From Branchiostoma lanceolatum (taxonomy: Eukaryota; Chordata; Leptocardii; Amphioxiformes; Branchiostomatidae): a stretch of 64,000 bases of DNA. The position numbers and the translations under genes are program-made. The first letter of the stretch is position 1. The number at the start of each line of letters is the position of its first letter. A model generated the notes under the pieces. It saw nothing but the letters and a program-made list of their open reading frames with translations. It made no database searches and was not told the origin of the DNA. Of this stretch, positions 34,853 to 55,000 are shown piece after piece. Location: the NCBI RefSeq assembly GCF_035083965.1, contig NC_089732.1:1656883-1720882 (forward strand), given 5' to 3'.

Positions 34853-36662
34853 ATGTTCCAGAGCCGTGAGGAGCAGGACCTGTACGAAGCAGAGCAGGAA
34901 CTCAGCCAGCTGCAGTATGAGGCCAAGAACACCAGACGGGAAATGGTCTCTGTCTTCTCTTTAATATGATATGTAATTGATTTTGTCAAAGTGTGGCGTT
35001 GTGTTAGTGTATAGTCTCCAAGCAGACCTACGGGTTGCAAAGGCCGTATCCAACTGGCAGAAGGAGTTTTTATAGCAACCCAAGTGTTAGCCCTTACCTG
35101 TCCTCAGCAACCATTTGTCCTCAGTCCCTTGAGTGGTTTCTATATTTCTATAGTGGTTTCCCAAGGGTTGCTATAAAAACTCCTTCTGCCAGTCTGATAG
35201 GTCTTTGTAACCCGTAGGTCTGCTTGGAGACTATTAGTGTAATGGTTAGGAATTGGTTGACCCAAAACCCAGAGCCCCCCTAGGTTCAAGTCCCTTGACA
35301 TACCACTGATGTGCCTTTGGGACAAGTACTTTAAACAACTTTCCTCACTCCACCCAGGCGTAAAAATGGGTACCTCTAGTCAGAAAGGCAAAAGGCTGAG
35401 TAAAAGAAGAAGGTTGGACTCCTATAGCCTTTACCTTGGATTCAATGAGGTTCTGCATGCCCCTTTTACGTAGAGTGTAATCGGCCGTTTTAATTTTACC
35501 TAGAGCGTTGCCAACCACTCCATAATTTAGCGTAGAGCGTAGGGGGGGCTTTCCGAATTTAGAGTAGAGCGTAGGGAGGCTTTCTGAAATTAGCGTATTA
35601 CGTAGCCGGCCCTCCGAATTTAGCGTAGAGCATTGTCGGGACCCCCCCATGCAGACCCTCTTCAATTAGGTGGCCCCTTCAGTCAAGTCACCAGTAGACT
35701 GATTTTTAATGAAGCCCGAGTACAAATAGGAGTACTGAGATCACACTGAAGGTTCTGTTTTCCATAAAGGTGTCTCCCATACGGGAGATGGTCCCCGCAT
35801 TTTCTTTTTCTGTATCGATTAACTTTTTTGGTCCCTTCAGTGAAGCTATACTTATTTCTGAATTAAAGGAGCCCCAAAACATCATCAGGTGGCAAGGTGG
35901 CCTTGTAGTTAGGGTTGTTGACTCAGAACCTGGAGGTACCAAGCTCGAGTTCGAGTCCCGACCCCTGGGAAAGGTACTAAACACTACTCTCCAAGCAGAG
36001 CATGGGTTTCGGCTGGTTTTTGACGTGTTTTTAGGCGTTTTTGTCATGCCTTCTACTTTGTCATCGTTTTTGTTGTGACGCAAACTTGGGTTTGCGAGAC
36101 AAAAAAAAAATATGACAAAGTAGAAAGCACGACAATAACGCCTAAAAACACGTCAAAAACCAGCCGAAACCCATGCTCTGCTTGGAGAGTACTAGCTAAA
36201 CACCAATTTCCTCACTGAATGAATGAGAACCTCAGCTTTGGCTTATGTCCTTAAACAAAAACAGTTCAAATATGCAGCTAGTACTCTTTAGTACGAACCT
36301 GGTGTGCTACGCCATTAGGCTGCTAACCAGGCCTCTCACTGGGTATGCAATACAAACACATTAAAGAGTAAACATTAGACTTCTTCTTCTTCTTCCTGTA
36401 ATGTCCATCGGCCGGATATCGGCCATCACTAACATGTCACTGTTAGTACTAGCAAGGACATTATGGTACTAGTAATAGTTAGTACTGTCCTATGATATAA
36501 GAGATCTTATAAAAAGGTTCTGTTTTCCTTAAAAAGGTGTCTGTGTGCGCGGCGGATCTACAGAAGTACGTGGAGAACCACCAGAAGAAGGACCCGCTCG
36601 TGGTCGGCGTCCCGAACTCCAAGAACCCGTTCGTCGACAAGAAGGGATGCTGCATACTCTAG
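34853..36662 (+). CDS. Heterotrimeric G-protein gamma subunit
   Basis: Two coding exons, 34853-34945 and 36537-36662, make a 72-residue protein, the normal length for this family (68-75). The first half (EEQDLYEAEQELSQLQYEAK) is the coiled-coil helix that pairs with G-beta. The second half has the signature DPLVVGVPNSKNPF and ends KKGCCIL*, a CaaX box whose terminal Leu predicts geranylgeranylation and membrane anchoring. The sequence around the splice junction (RREMVSVCAADLQKYVE) resembles the transducin-type gammas (GNGT1/2), but I do not assign a specific orthologue. The first coding exon begins at an acceptor (34811|34812) with 41 nt of 5'UTR, so one or more 5'UTR exons lie upstream. The donor after 34945 (GTCTCT) is weak. 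A poly(A) signal AATAAA lies at 36724-36729. Confidence 0.88.
35012..35234. mobile_element. CTCCAAGCAGA-type MITE with long arms
   Basis: Termini TAGTCTCCAAGCAGACCTAC and complement. Inner arms AACTGGCAGAAGGAG and GTTTTTATAGCAACCC pair with the right half. In the G-gamma intron. Confidence 0.8.
35235..35400 (+). mobile_element. tRNA-derived SINE fragment
   Basis: B box GGTTCAAGTCCC (35283) and body CCTTTGGGACAAGTACTTTA...CTCCACCCAGGCG. Related copies at 35893-35985 and 54650-54870. Confidence 0.6.
35750..35777 (+). repeat. Decoy copy of G-gamma exon 2 acceptor
   Basis: GGTTCTGTTTTCCATAAAGG and TGTCTC repeats the sequence across the real acceptor at 36517-36545 (GGTTCTGTTTTCCTTAAAAA). Confidence 0.65.
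35893..35985 (+). mobile_element. tRNA-derived SINE fragment
   Basis: A-box-like GGTGGCCTTGTAGTTAGG and B-box GAGTTCGAGTCCC at tRNA spacing. It is interrupted at its 3' side by the MITE at 35984-36192. Confidence 0.6.
35984..36192. mobile_element. CTCCAAGCAGA-type MITE with long arms
   Basis: Termini TACTCTCCAAGCAGAGCATG and complement; arms of about 80 bp (GTTTCGGCTGGTTTTTGACG, TTCTACTTTGTCAT). The interior is unrelated to 35012-35234. Confidence 0.8.
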
Positions 36663-39600
36663 CCCGCACGGTCGGTAACCATGGTAACGGTTGCCCTGAC
36701 TACCCTGCCCCAGTAGCTGATATAATAAAACACATTCTTGAAATATACTGCACTGTTGCTGTGACAGCCGTTGACTTCAAAGAAAGATAATTTGGGAATT
36801 ATGAAGACATTATGAAGCATTTTCTATGGAAGGTCTGATTGCTAATTAATGATAATTGTAAAGCAAGCTGCAAGCATGCCATGCACACATTTCCATGCTA
36901 CAATCCCTGAGAACAGCTGGAATTGTACTTCTTAGGAAATGAGGATAAATTTTGAGCATCAGGTAGAATTTTGCCAGGTTTTTAAAAATCATAATATTTT
37001 TACCGGAAAATATACTATGAAGCATGAAATTAAACCTGACAGAAAGACAGTACCATCAAAAATATAAAGGATTCTAGAATCAGTTTCTCATTAGTTAGTA
37101 TTTTATATGTATTCATCTGTGGCATTCATTAAGTCAAGATAGTGTTTTACAGAGTGACTTATTCATGTTCTCTACAAGTGTTATATTGTTGTTCTGGTGA
37201 CGTAACTATTACAGTCAAACTGTAACGTTATAGCTAGTATTTAATGGAGTACACTTTGACATTCCAGTAATGAGATTTTTTCAGCAGTGTCTAAATTTGA
37301 TTAGATACTACAGCATGTGCGTGTATGTGGAATAAGTACATATACACAATGTACCAGTGATATGTTGATTGAAAAGAATTGTTATCAATATTACCACTGT
37401 GACAGACTATGTTTTATTAATCAGGAATTGTGAATTGGAAGTCCTTAACAACCATTCTGTATTGTGAGTATAGCTGTAAAAATAAAATCTCTCTTTATAT
37501 TTCATACCTGGCTTTGTGGCTGTCAGCTTGTGGAAGTAAACAGTGATTGTATAAATCATTATGTATTATGTCTGTGCATTGTATTTGTATCCAGGGAGCC
37601 TGAAAAACAGGTCAAGAGACCTGAGTGTGTCCGCTCAGCTAAATAAATAAATGAAAAAGGGGACCCACTATTTGACCCTCTCTCCGTAGCCGACTTCCTT
37701 GGCATACTATTCACTCTATTTGGCCAATTTCTACTATTTTTTCAGTGATCCGCGGAGCCTGGTAGAGGCTACCCTTTGTCACCCTTTGAGGCTAAGCTGT
37801 GTCACACTGGAGGCAAGGTAATTTGTTTGCAAGCCTTCCACAACCTAGCAATCAACAGTTACAGCCCAAGATTAGCCTGACCTTATCAGATGAAGGTTTA
37901 ACCTTAAGCCTGCTAAGGTAGACACTTGGAACCAAAGCTATATTGGTTACAGGGTTAGGCAGCAGGGAGAAGGTTAAAAGAGGTAGTAAATGACACAAAA
38001 CGTGATATTTTCCACTGATGACTTTACTAAATACTGCTGTCATGATAAAATCATAGTACATGTTACCTGTCTGGAATGCTGAGATGTTTTTTACAGCTTC
38101 CCTCTCAAACATTTTCCTCCTCTTCATTCATTTGGTTTAAGACTTAGCTAACAAATAAAGACATGGCATAAGTAAAACAATTTTCTTAACACAGTAACCT
38201 CACTGTATGGAAAGTACTGCATCCATCTATCTCAAATCTTACAGCTTTTCATGGTGTTTACAACTGTTACAAGAGACCCCTTTCCAAACTTTGGTGCCCT
38301 TGCAAAATGTTCTCTCATAACTGTAATAATGAGAGCACAATCTGGCGGGAAAGTGTGCAAGATGGGCAAAAACGATAGTCGATAATTGTAATAATTCTAA
38401 TTGGGCCCTGATTGGAAATGGGTCTACGATAATGGTGAAATCGCAATATCACTTTACTGTGTTTCACACTCAGGTCTATCATACTGTACAAATGGCTCAT
38501 TTCTATTGCTCCTGTCAAGTGCAGCACTTTCCTGTGTAAGAGACAGGTTGGACACATACATAATCTCCAAGCAGATCTATCGGTGGCAAGGCAGTATCAA
38601 AAGGGCCAACCTGTACCAAAAGCCTTGGGTGGCTTCTGGTACGGTTGGCCCTTCTGATACTGCCTTGCCACCTATAGATCTGCTTGGTGATTACACTTAG
38701 TACATAGATTTGGCAAGTCAGCCCTCCACCCCCAACAAAATCTCACTTCTTCCACAGTTGAGGAATGATATGCAACAATGCTAACGATAAGGACTGTATG
38801 CACTCATGTGTGACAGTTACATAAACAGATCATAAAATGGCTTGCTTGGGTCCATGACATAATGTTCGTTTTGGCCAAGATGGGGAACACACAAGCAGAC
38901 TTTTCTTTGCACTCTCACAACTTCTCCCTTCAAGTTCAGTGTCAGAATATGTTTAAGCTATCAAAGGAATGCAAGCTCAAATTTTTCACTTAAAAGAATT
39001 CATCATGTATATGTAGTTCATAGTCGGAATGTAAGATCTATTGCATAAATGGCTTTTAGCTAAGGAAGTCTTTAGTTCTCAACAGTGTCAATATGTAGAG
39101 TTATCTGCATCAAAAGTATGCCGACACACCTTCCAGTCCAATATTAGACTAGTACCACTACTGCAACTAAAATTCCCGTCACAGAAAATCTTCCTATCAC
39201 AGTCAAGATCTGTTTCAGTCTGTAGCTTAGTTTTTCAAACGAAAAAAAAAAATATCTGTGCAACACAAAACATGTAAATTTGCACTAAAAGCCTGTAGAG
39301 GCAGCTGTGTTAAAACGATGTGCAGTAAACTAATAAATAAAGACTTTAGGTTACTTTTTTCAGCTATAAACATTGTGTTTGAATGCGTTTAACAGAGTTA
39401 CATATCTATTAATTTTGTGTAATCTTTCACCCTTTTCTAAAATGAAACTTAATAAACAATGTTAAGTAGTTTTTCATTTAAATTTACATTTTAATTTCAG
39501 TCAGAAATATGACATAATGCTATTGGAAACTGTCATACTCATTGCCACATGTTAACTACTCTAAAGACTGCATTTGTACAGAAAGGATAATATTTGAACT

Positions 39601-40121
39601 CAGGCTGTACAAGGAAAAGTGATGGCAGCATTTATGATTATACAATAATTATACAAAGGGCACTTTTCACATTAAAAGATATTGACATAACTTCATCAAA
39701 CCACATAATCTACTTTTTAAAGATGGCATCTTTGACAGAAAAAACAACAACATTTTAAAGTGCTGAGCCCATTTTTCTCAACGTTGACGAAATTCACATA
39801 AACACTTTGTGGCTTTCCTCCACTAAAATCTTTTGCTGATCATAAACATGCAAAATTGGGCTGTCAGATCTCTTTTGGGGGTGGTCCACTTTTCTTCCTT
39901 ACCTTTCAGGGTCCACAAAGAATGCCGTCATCAAAAACTAGATAAAATGTGGTTCGACCCACAGAGGAATTTTGACAAAAATCTTATCTGAAATTCTAAA
40001 AATAAAAGCTTTAACGACTGCATCAAGCTGACCCAAACAAAACTAGGCTATTTCACTTCTTCGAATGTAGATGATGACATAGAAACCTGTCCTCCCCCGT
40101 TCTGTAATGGTCCGGTCCTCA
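36663..40121. other. Intergenic region, tail-to-tail between G-gamma gene and SLC30A7
   Basis: G-gamma 3'UTR (AATAAA at 36724 and further AT-rich signals near 37478). One MITE lies at 38561-38692. Otherwise it is AT-rich sequence with no supported exon. It must contain the SLC30A7 3'UTR next to 40122. Confidence 0.5.
38561..38692. mobile_element. CTCCAAGCAGA-type MITE
   Basis: Termini TAATCTCCAAGCAGATCTAT and the complement ending CTTGGTGATTA. Arms contain GGCAAGGCAGTATCA and GGGCCAACC with their complements. Confidence 0.8.
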
Positions 40122-47409
<7,288 letters not shown>

Positions 47410-47990
47410 CGCAGCGATCTCGGAACCGTGTGGAGAGAGAAATCAGGGCCGGGAAACTGGCATGACACTCCGAAGATTTCTGCAGGCTTTCTGCTCAGGT
47501 TCTGGGAAAATACAGCTGGGTTTCCGGTTTGGAATGTAGTCTAGAATTTTGTCATTCAAAGAACTGCTTAAAATGTCTTAAGTTAGCACATAGCCTGCAA
47601 AAACAGCAACTAATGAAATGACATTTAGCCCCCCTTTCTTCCAATTTTGCCCGAATCTAAGCCGATTTCATTGTAATAATTACATGGCCATGTGGAACCC
47701 CCTTTCTTTCACCACCAGTTCTAGGCTACATGCGGGAACCGGAAGTACATGTGGCATGGTTGGACGGATGTTGAAGTGGAAGAGTTCAAAAAGATGATAG
47801 GGGAGTATTATACCTACTAACAAAATAATAGAAAGATGGCTTGCATAGGAGCATTTCTATAAAATTGAGTATAAAATATATTTTCCATAATACGGATTTG
47901 TACACCTTACTCTGCTTTGTGGTCAAATAATTTTTTTAAAAACATTTTGACTCACCTACAGTATGAATGGTATAGACCCACGTGAGCATC
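47410..47990. promoter_or_regulatory. Divergent promoter region SLC30A7 / MTREX
   Basis: 581 bp separate the two start codons. No gene or TATA box is evident. MTREX starts in CATCATGGCGGCC, a YY1-like sequence overlapping the ATG. The two housekeeping genes presumably share a bidirectional promoter; this is inferred from spacing alone. Confidence 0.5.
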
Positions 47991-50900
47991 ATGGCGGCCT
48001 TCGGAGACGCCGACGAGCTTTTTAGCGTCTTCGAAGAAAAGGAGGATTCCTCGCCGAAACCTGGACCTTCCAAGGAGGAGGATAAGACACAGAGGAAGGG
48101 GAGATACCCAGACAAAGCCAGGTACACTTTTAAGCCTGTAGGAACCACGGTTTTTGTATGACAGCAAATGTTGTGTGTTGTGATCGAACGTTTCGTTTGT
48201 GATACTGAAACATGCGTGCACATCTCAACTGTGCTCTGATAAACATTTGTATGATCGGAAACAAATTATGTGTTCTGTAACCAAATCACGTAGATGACGT
48301 GAGTCTATGGGGGAAATAGTTAAGAGCAAGAAGCTTGTAGAACTGAAACCTAAAAGCACAACACTGCCCCCCCCCCCACCCCACAAGGCATTACTGTAAC
48401 AGGGACTATCATGCAGCAGTGATAGCACCACACCAACTGCTCAGCCTATGGGGTCGCGACCTTTTAGCCTAGTGGTTGGAGTGCGTGAGGTTATGATCCG
48501 GAGCTCGGGAGATCGAACCCCGGGGCCGGCAGTTTATGTTACTCCCTTTCGGTGTTTCAATGCAAAATGTAGGGTTCCCTGTGGTTTTAAGTTGCTGCAG
48601 CGCTACACAGTAGTCACATACTGCTACAGTATGGGACAAAAATGTTCGCAGTAATCGTAGGTTTGCGGTGAAACGGTCGCTGTGAAAACCGCGAACATAA
48701 ACCACCGCGAACATTTCTGCATTTACAGTTTAACCAGTATTTGAAATTTTGATAATGCTTCTTATCCATCCTCCCATGTTATCATGAACAGTAAGAGCAA
48801 GAGGAGCAGAGCACAGGAGGAGGAAGAGGAGGATGCTGGGAGTAAGAAACACAAGGCGGTGTCGATATCAGTCCTGTCGGAACCCATGAACACAGAGGCT
48901 CTCTCACAGGTCAGGCTAAGTACTGGTAGTTATGTGGGCTTGTCAGCTGGTACAGCTAAATGTTGAGAGCCATTTACGTATTTATTTATTTGCATACCCC
49001 TTGTCAAGTTGTCTGATAGATGTGGTATATGCTGTGTACATGCTTGAACTGTAAGTGTAACCCCTAAGACGTATGAGTTATTGAGTATAGTGTGCTAGGT
49101 GAATTATGTGAAAAACAGATCCTTCGGAATATGATACTTCATCTCACCCGTTATCACATAATAAACAGCCACATGATCATTGATGGTATAACACTAAACA
49201 GTAACAAGATGGTGATGATATTATAACACGGTGATGCAAACCATTATTCCATTGTTCAGGGAGAACCAAGTACACATTGCTTTAAACTTGACCTTATGTT
49301 TCCCCAGGCTGAACTTGACCTCCTGCCCAAGATCCGTACGGAGACGGTAGACACAGAGCAGGCGTGTACGCACGAGGTGGCTTATCCGGAGGACTGCAAA
49401 TATGAACCTGTCAAGGAACTGTCCACCACACCTGCTAAGGTAAGACACTTAAGATACAATATGTCTTTGAGTGGTCTGGTACTAGGTGTAAGAACTAAGA
49501 TGTATAGTAGGACTAGTAGGAGCAGGCATGCAAACTCAAGGTAGATATGGATATGAACCTAAGGACCTAAGGAGATGTCCACCACATCTGAGGTAGGGCA
49601 CGTGTCTTTGAGTAGTATCGTAGGTGTAGGAAGTATATTATTTTTGTGGAGGAGTAGGTATGCATTCTCGAGGTCACCTACTCTGAGGACTGTCACAGAG
49701 CTGTCCAAAACACCTGTTGAGGACATATCCTACGCATCTGATTAAAGCTAGTTTTTTTAAAATTGTATGGGAGGAAGTATATTTTATTGTGGTAAGACAT
49801 GTCCTTCAAACCAACCGAGGTTAGATAGTATTCTGAGTATGGTAGGGCCAGATACATTTCTAGTCATTAAGATTTTCAGAAATATCCGTTCTGTGCTTGA
49901 ATCTAGGAAATGAATCAAATAATTCTGCAATGCAAGTTGAATACACAAACTTAAAGCAATGTCAAAAATGTTAACCAATGCTTGATGTATTTCATTTGTT
50001 GACTGTTTGAATGTTTTCCAGGTGTACCCATTCGTCCTGGACCCATTCCAGAAGGAGGCTCTGCGGTGCCTGGAGAGTAACCAGTCAGTCCTGGTGTCCG
50101 CACACACGTCCGCCGGCAAGACGGTGGTGGCAGAGTGAGTGCATATGTTTTGTTGTGATCAGTATTTTTGTTTGTTTTTACCTTTTACCTACCTACCTAC
50201 TCTCACCTCTCAAATAGAAGTACCCCTAAAATAGACGTACCCCCCCGGACAAATCCTCAAAATCTAATATAAGTACCCCCTGAAATAAAAGTACCCCCCA
50301 GAAAATTTCATGTTTGGGACAGTGTTCTCACCGCAAAAGCGCCACCTCCATCGGCTACTTATAGCGGTGAGAAGCAGTACTCCAGTCAGAAGCTCTGAAG
50401 AAGGTGTCTGATAGACATCAAAACGTTAGCAGATGAGATTACCTGGTTGTGTAAAAAGAATCTCCTATATCCTGCCTTTAAAACTGCAAACTACAAATAC
50501 TTCAATCCTAATGCATAAATTTCCTAATTTTCTACAGGTATGCCATTGCCATGTTGTTACGAGACAAACAGCGAATGATCTATATATACCACACCCTACA
50601 GCTTAGCTTCCCCTAGCAGCTTCTTTTAAAACTGCAAACTGGAATAATTTCAATCCTAATGCCTCATTATTATCATCTATTAACCTCTTTTTTTACAGAG
50701 TTGTAGAATACAGTCCAACCTGTCTAAGACATCCACCGAGGGGACATATAGAACCTGTTTTTCTGAGACAAGGGGTTTTCAAACAAATCAGAGCGAGCAG
50801 ACAAGACAGAGACACCTATTTCCAAGTTTATGTCCTTCAATTAATGTGAAATATACCAAATATGTACAAGATATTGCATATGCCTAACTTCCCATATTCC

Positions 50901-51982
50901 CGTTAGGTACGCCATTGCCATGTCGTTGCGGGACAAGCAGCGAGTGATCTACACCACGCCCATCAAGGCTCTGAGTAACCAGAAGTACCGCGAGCTGTAC
51001 GAGGAGTTCCAGGACGTCGGGCTGATGACCGGAGACGTCACCATCAACCCCACCGCCTCCTGTCTCGTCATGACGACAGAGGTTGGTTTGTCTGTTTAAC
51101 ATTACCAAGGAACAGAGTACACAAGTTTTTGGAGTTCTTTTGTTTTGCAAATGAAAAAGTTTTGTACTAATTTTATGTACTGCCATCTTACTAGTCTCAT
51201 TTTGCAATTCATCATTTCTTCACTCCATAGATTTCAAGGATCATGCTGTAACAAAAGTCTAGCTAAGTGGTTACATGCTTTTGCACGTACTGTTAGTAAT
51301 GATGCTATTTTCTTCCACAGATCTTACAAAGCATGTTGTACTGAGGCTGAGAACTTATATGCATGATGTGTAACTGTTAGTTATAATGCTATTTTTTTCC
51401 CCAGATCCTGCGGAGCATGTTGTACCGAGGTTCAGAACTGATGAGAGAAGTGGCCTGGGTGGTGTTCGACGAGATTCACTACATGAGGGACAAAGGTACG
51501 TCTTATGTTTTTTCCACAACATTGTACATTCAGTACTGTATTCCTGATTAAACTATGTGTGCCAGAATACAGCATAACTGCCCTCTGTTTGATAATCCTG
51601 CTTCTAGATCATACAAAGTCATGTATTTAGGTTGGGGGTGTCCCTGAATACAACTTTTTTTTACATTCAGTTTACATTTTTCCATTAAGCTTACAAAGTT
51701 TACCAATAATGTTACAATCATAACCAATGTCTGACCGTTCCCAAAGTTCATCCAGTTGCTTGAGTAACTGTTACCTTTTGTAGTTACATTATCTGCCGTT
51801 TTAACAAGCTGACATGTCTGACGTGTGTTTTGCCTCCAGAGCGAGGTGTGGTTTGGGAGGAGACCATCATCCTCCTGCCCGACAACGTGCACTACGTCTT
51901 CCTCTCCGCCACCATCCCCAACGCCAGGCAGTTTGCAGAGTGGATCTGCTGGCTACACAAGCAGGTGGGTGTCTATCAATCG

Positions 51983-52028
<46 letters not shown>

Positions 52029-55000
52029 CTGAGCATAGAGAGAAAGCTCCACAGAAAGGAATTGTCCATCCATAGCCTGGGGCAGAAAGCAGGCATGCTG
52101 AAATAGACATGAGCACTTCTCACATAATGATATAATGGTAAATTACCTTCTATTGGTGTGACTGTAGATACCATTATATTAGATGCCTTCCCTACCTAAA
52201 GCCCTGATGTGTTCTCTCTTCCTGCAGCCCTGCCACGTTGTGTACACAGAATACAGGCCCACGCCGCTGCAGCACTACATCTTTCCAGCAGGGGGCGATG
52301 GCTTACATCTGGTGGTCGATGAAACAGTGAGTACTTTTTTTCGCATGGAAAGAGGAACATTGTACACAAACACCATGTAGTTTTGATGAACTCTCATTTA
52401 TCTGTTTTACAGTGGTAGACTTTGTTCACTTTTACTTTATTAGTTTACCAGTTTATGCACTCAGATATTTAAGATTTACAACCTGTTGAGTGTTCAGTCT
52501 ATTAAGTAATCAACTAATTAATTAGTTACCTCATATCAATCCATGCCTACATTTTAGAGAACACTTTCTAGAGTCAAAGAGTGGTACAATTTGAACATTA
52601 CTACTGGACTAAATACGCTAAAAAACGATAAAAATCGGACGTTTCGGGCGTCCATCCGACTGCCCTTTTTCAACGAGAAGAATGAAGTTTACCTACGGAT
52701 GCATCTAGAGTCTTTTCAGAAAATTGTGTCAGCCAGCGATGAAGTTTTCAGGAGGATGGTTATAAAGCTGGCTTTGGTGTTTAGAATGCTGTTTATAGTA
52801 TTTGCAGAAATACAAAGGCATGTTAAGGACCACACTTCATCCATTAATTGACTGTATTGGCCAAAGAATTAGTTTGTAGATTTTATTTTCTACTTTTCCT
52901 CATTTTTACAACTGTCTTGTTTTCAGGGCTCTTTTCGGGAAGACAACTTCAACACAGCAATGGCCGTCCTGCGAGACGGGGGAGACAACTCCAAGGGGGA
53001 CAGATGGAACAAGAGAGGCTTCACAAAAGGTACACTATCATTCCTCAACTTTTTTGCTGTTGTGATATGTCAAGTGAGTAGTCATGTAGTGCACTTCGAC
53101 ACTACCTTGTTTTTTGCTGAACTGTGATTGGTTAAGCCTCCTAGGGCACTCTTGTTTGAATAAAGTTCTAAATGGGAACTATGCGGCTATTGCGTCTTTT
53201 CTGGCGTGTGTACGGTTGACTTGAGGTTGCCCTCTGCTATTTGCCTACTATTTCAAATATGTCCCTTTTTTTGGATTCTGCCTAAGTGCTCATGATTAAA
53301 AATTTTAACTTAAAATAAATCTGTCCACATGCTTCTCTTACTTCCGAAAATAATTTCATCAGGTTGGTAGAACATAGGATATTTGGAGTTTCTTTTAACA
53401 CAACCAGGTAATCCAGTACTCCAGTCAGAAGCTCTGAAGAAGGTGTCTGACAGACACCGAAATGTCAGCAGGTGAGATTACCTGGTTGTGTTAAAAGAAA
53501 CTCCAAATATCTTAAAATAAATCCTTTAATTGTCCCTTCCTTTCCAGGCCCGTCCAACGCCTTTAAGATCGTGAAGATGATCATGGAGCGGAACTTTGCT
53601 CCCGTCATCGCTTTCAGCTTCAGTAAGAAGGAGTGTGAGGCCTACGCTCTGCAGATGTCCAAACTGGACTTCAACACAGGTGAGGAATTAAAGAAGGATC
53701 TCAAACCAGTCTAGCTTATGCTATGGTCACATTTCTAAATCGGGGCCCGGCCGGCCTGTTTGCCGGAGCCAAAAATAAAAGCGTATGTCAGGAAATATAC
53801 ACAAATTATGCTCATGATTAATATTTTTGACGTTTGTGTGTTTTTTTGTCTTTTATACAATACTTTTCGTACCCACAGACTGTCCGGCCGGGCCCTGGTT
53901 TGGATATGTGACCGTAGCATTAGTAGTAGTAGTACATTTGTTGTAGAAGTAGTAATATAGACTGTAGTAGTATCCAATATTTGATTATACTGCTGCGGGG
54001 GTCCCTGACACACAGGTGGGCAGCAGTGTTCACACTGCATTTCCAAGCGTGTCCAGTGTGTCCATGCAGGACCATCTTACTGGAAACCAAAACTTCCGCT
54101 GGTTTTGAAAAGACAGATGACAAATTAAGGAGTCAAGTGTAGTGTTTCTTTTAGACTACAAGCTTTAAGACTTCAAGTATCAAACGTTCCCATTTTTACC
54201 CAGATGAGGAGAAGAAGCTTGTGGAGGAAGTTTTCTTCAATGCCATTGACTGTCTGTCAGACGAAGACAAAAAACTACCACAGGTGTGTTTTAATACCTC
54301 CGTCAAGAAGGTTTAATTAATTTGTGTTTTTATAAATAAACTAAGCATAATTGGAGGACCTATGGATTGATTGTTATGATTTTTAGTGTATGGTTTGATA
54401 AAACCTTAGAAATTTGGCTTTGCAACTTGTGGTTTGGGTTCTGTCCTACATTCTGTGCTGTTAAAGATGTAACCTGCAGTACCTTGTAACTCCACCAGGT
54501 GGAGCATGTCCTCCCTCTGCTGAAGCGAGGCATCGGGATCCACCACGGCGGTCTCCTGCCCATCCTGAAGGAAACCATCGAGATCCTCTTCTCCGAGGGG
54601 CTCATCAAGGTCAGGTTCTTTACCTACTGCTAATAATAATCAATAATGTGGGGTCGTGTGGCGTAACGGCAGGATTTTTGACTCAGAACCAAGGGGTTCC
54701 GGGTTTGAATCCCCTGCTGCCACCGATCTTGTGCCTTTGGGAAAAAAGGTACTTAACACGATTTTCCCCACTCCACCCAAGTGTAAAAATCGGGTACATT
54801 ATGTGTGTGGGTCACGACACCAGCAATAGCTGCCTGTGTCCCACGTGTATTGCACTGTTGCAATTCCAATAAATCAAATCAAATGAGTGAGTCATTGACT
54901 AACCCATTCTGTGCCAACTGTTGTGTTAATGGTTAGGTTTTATCAGCAGAGTGTACTATGACTGTGATGGTTTAAACTCTCAGTAGGTAACATTACTATT

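Noticed and set aside
52591-52851. 86-codon frame between MTREX exons 8 and 9
   Set aside because: Wholly intronic, no recognisable family; likely chance or repeat-derived.
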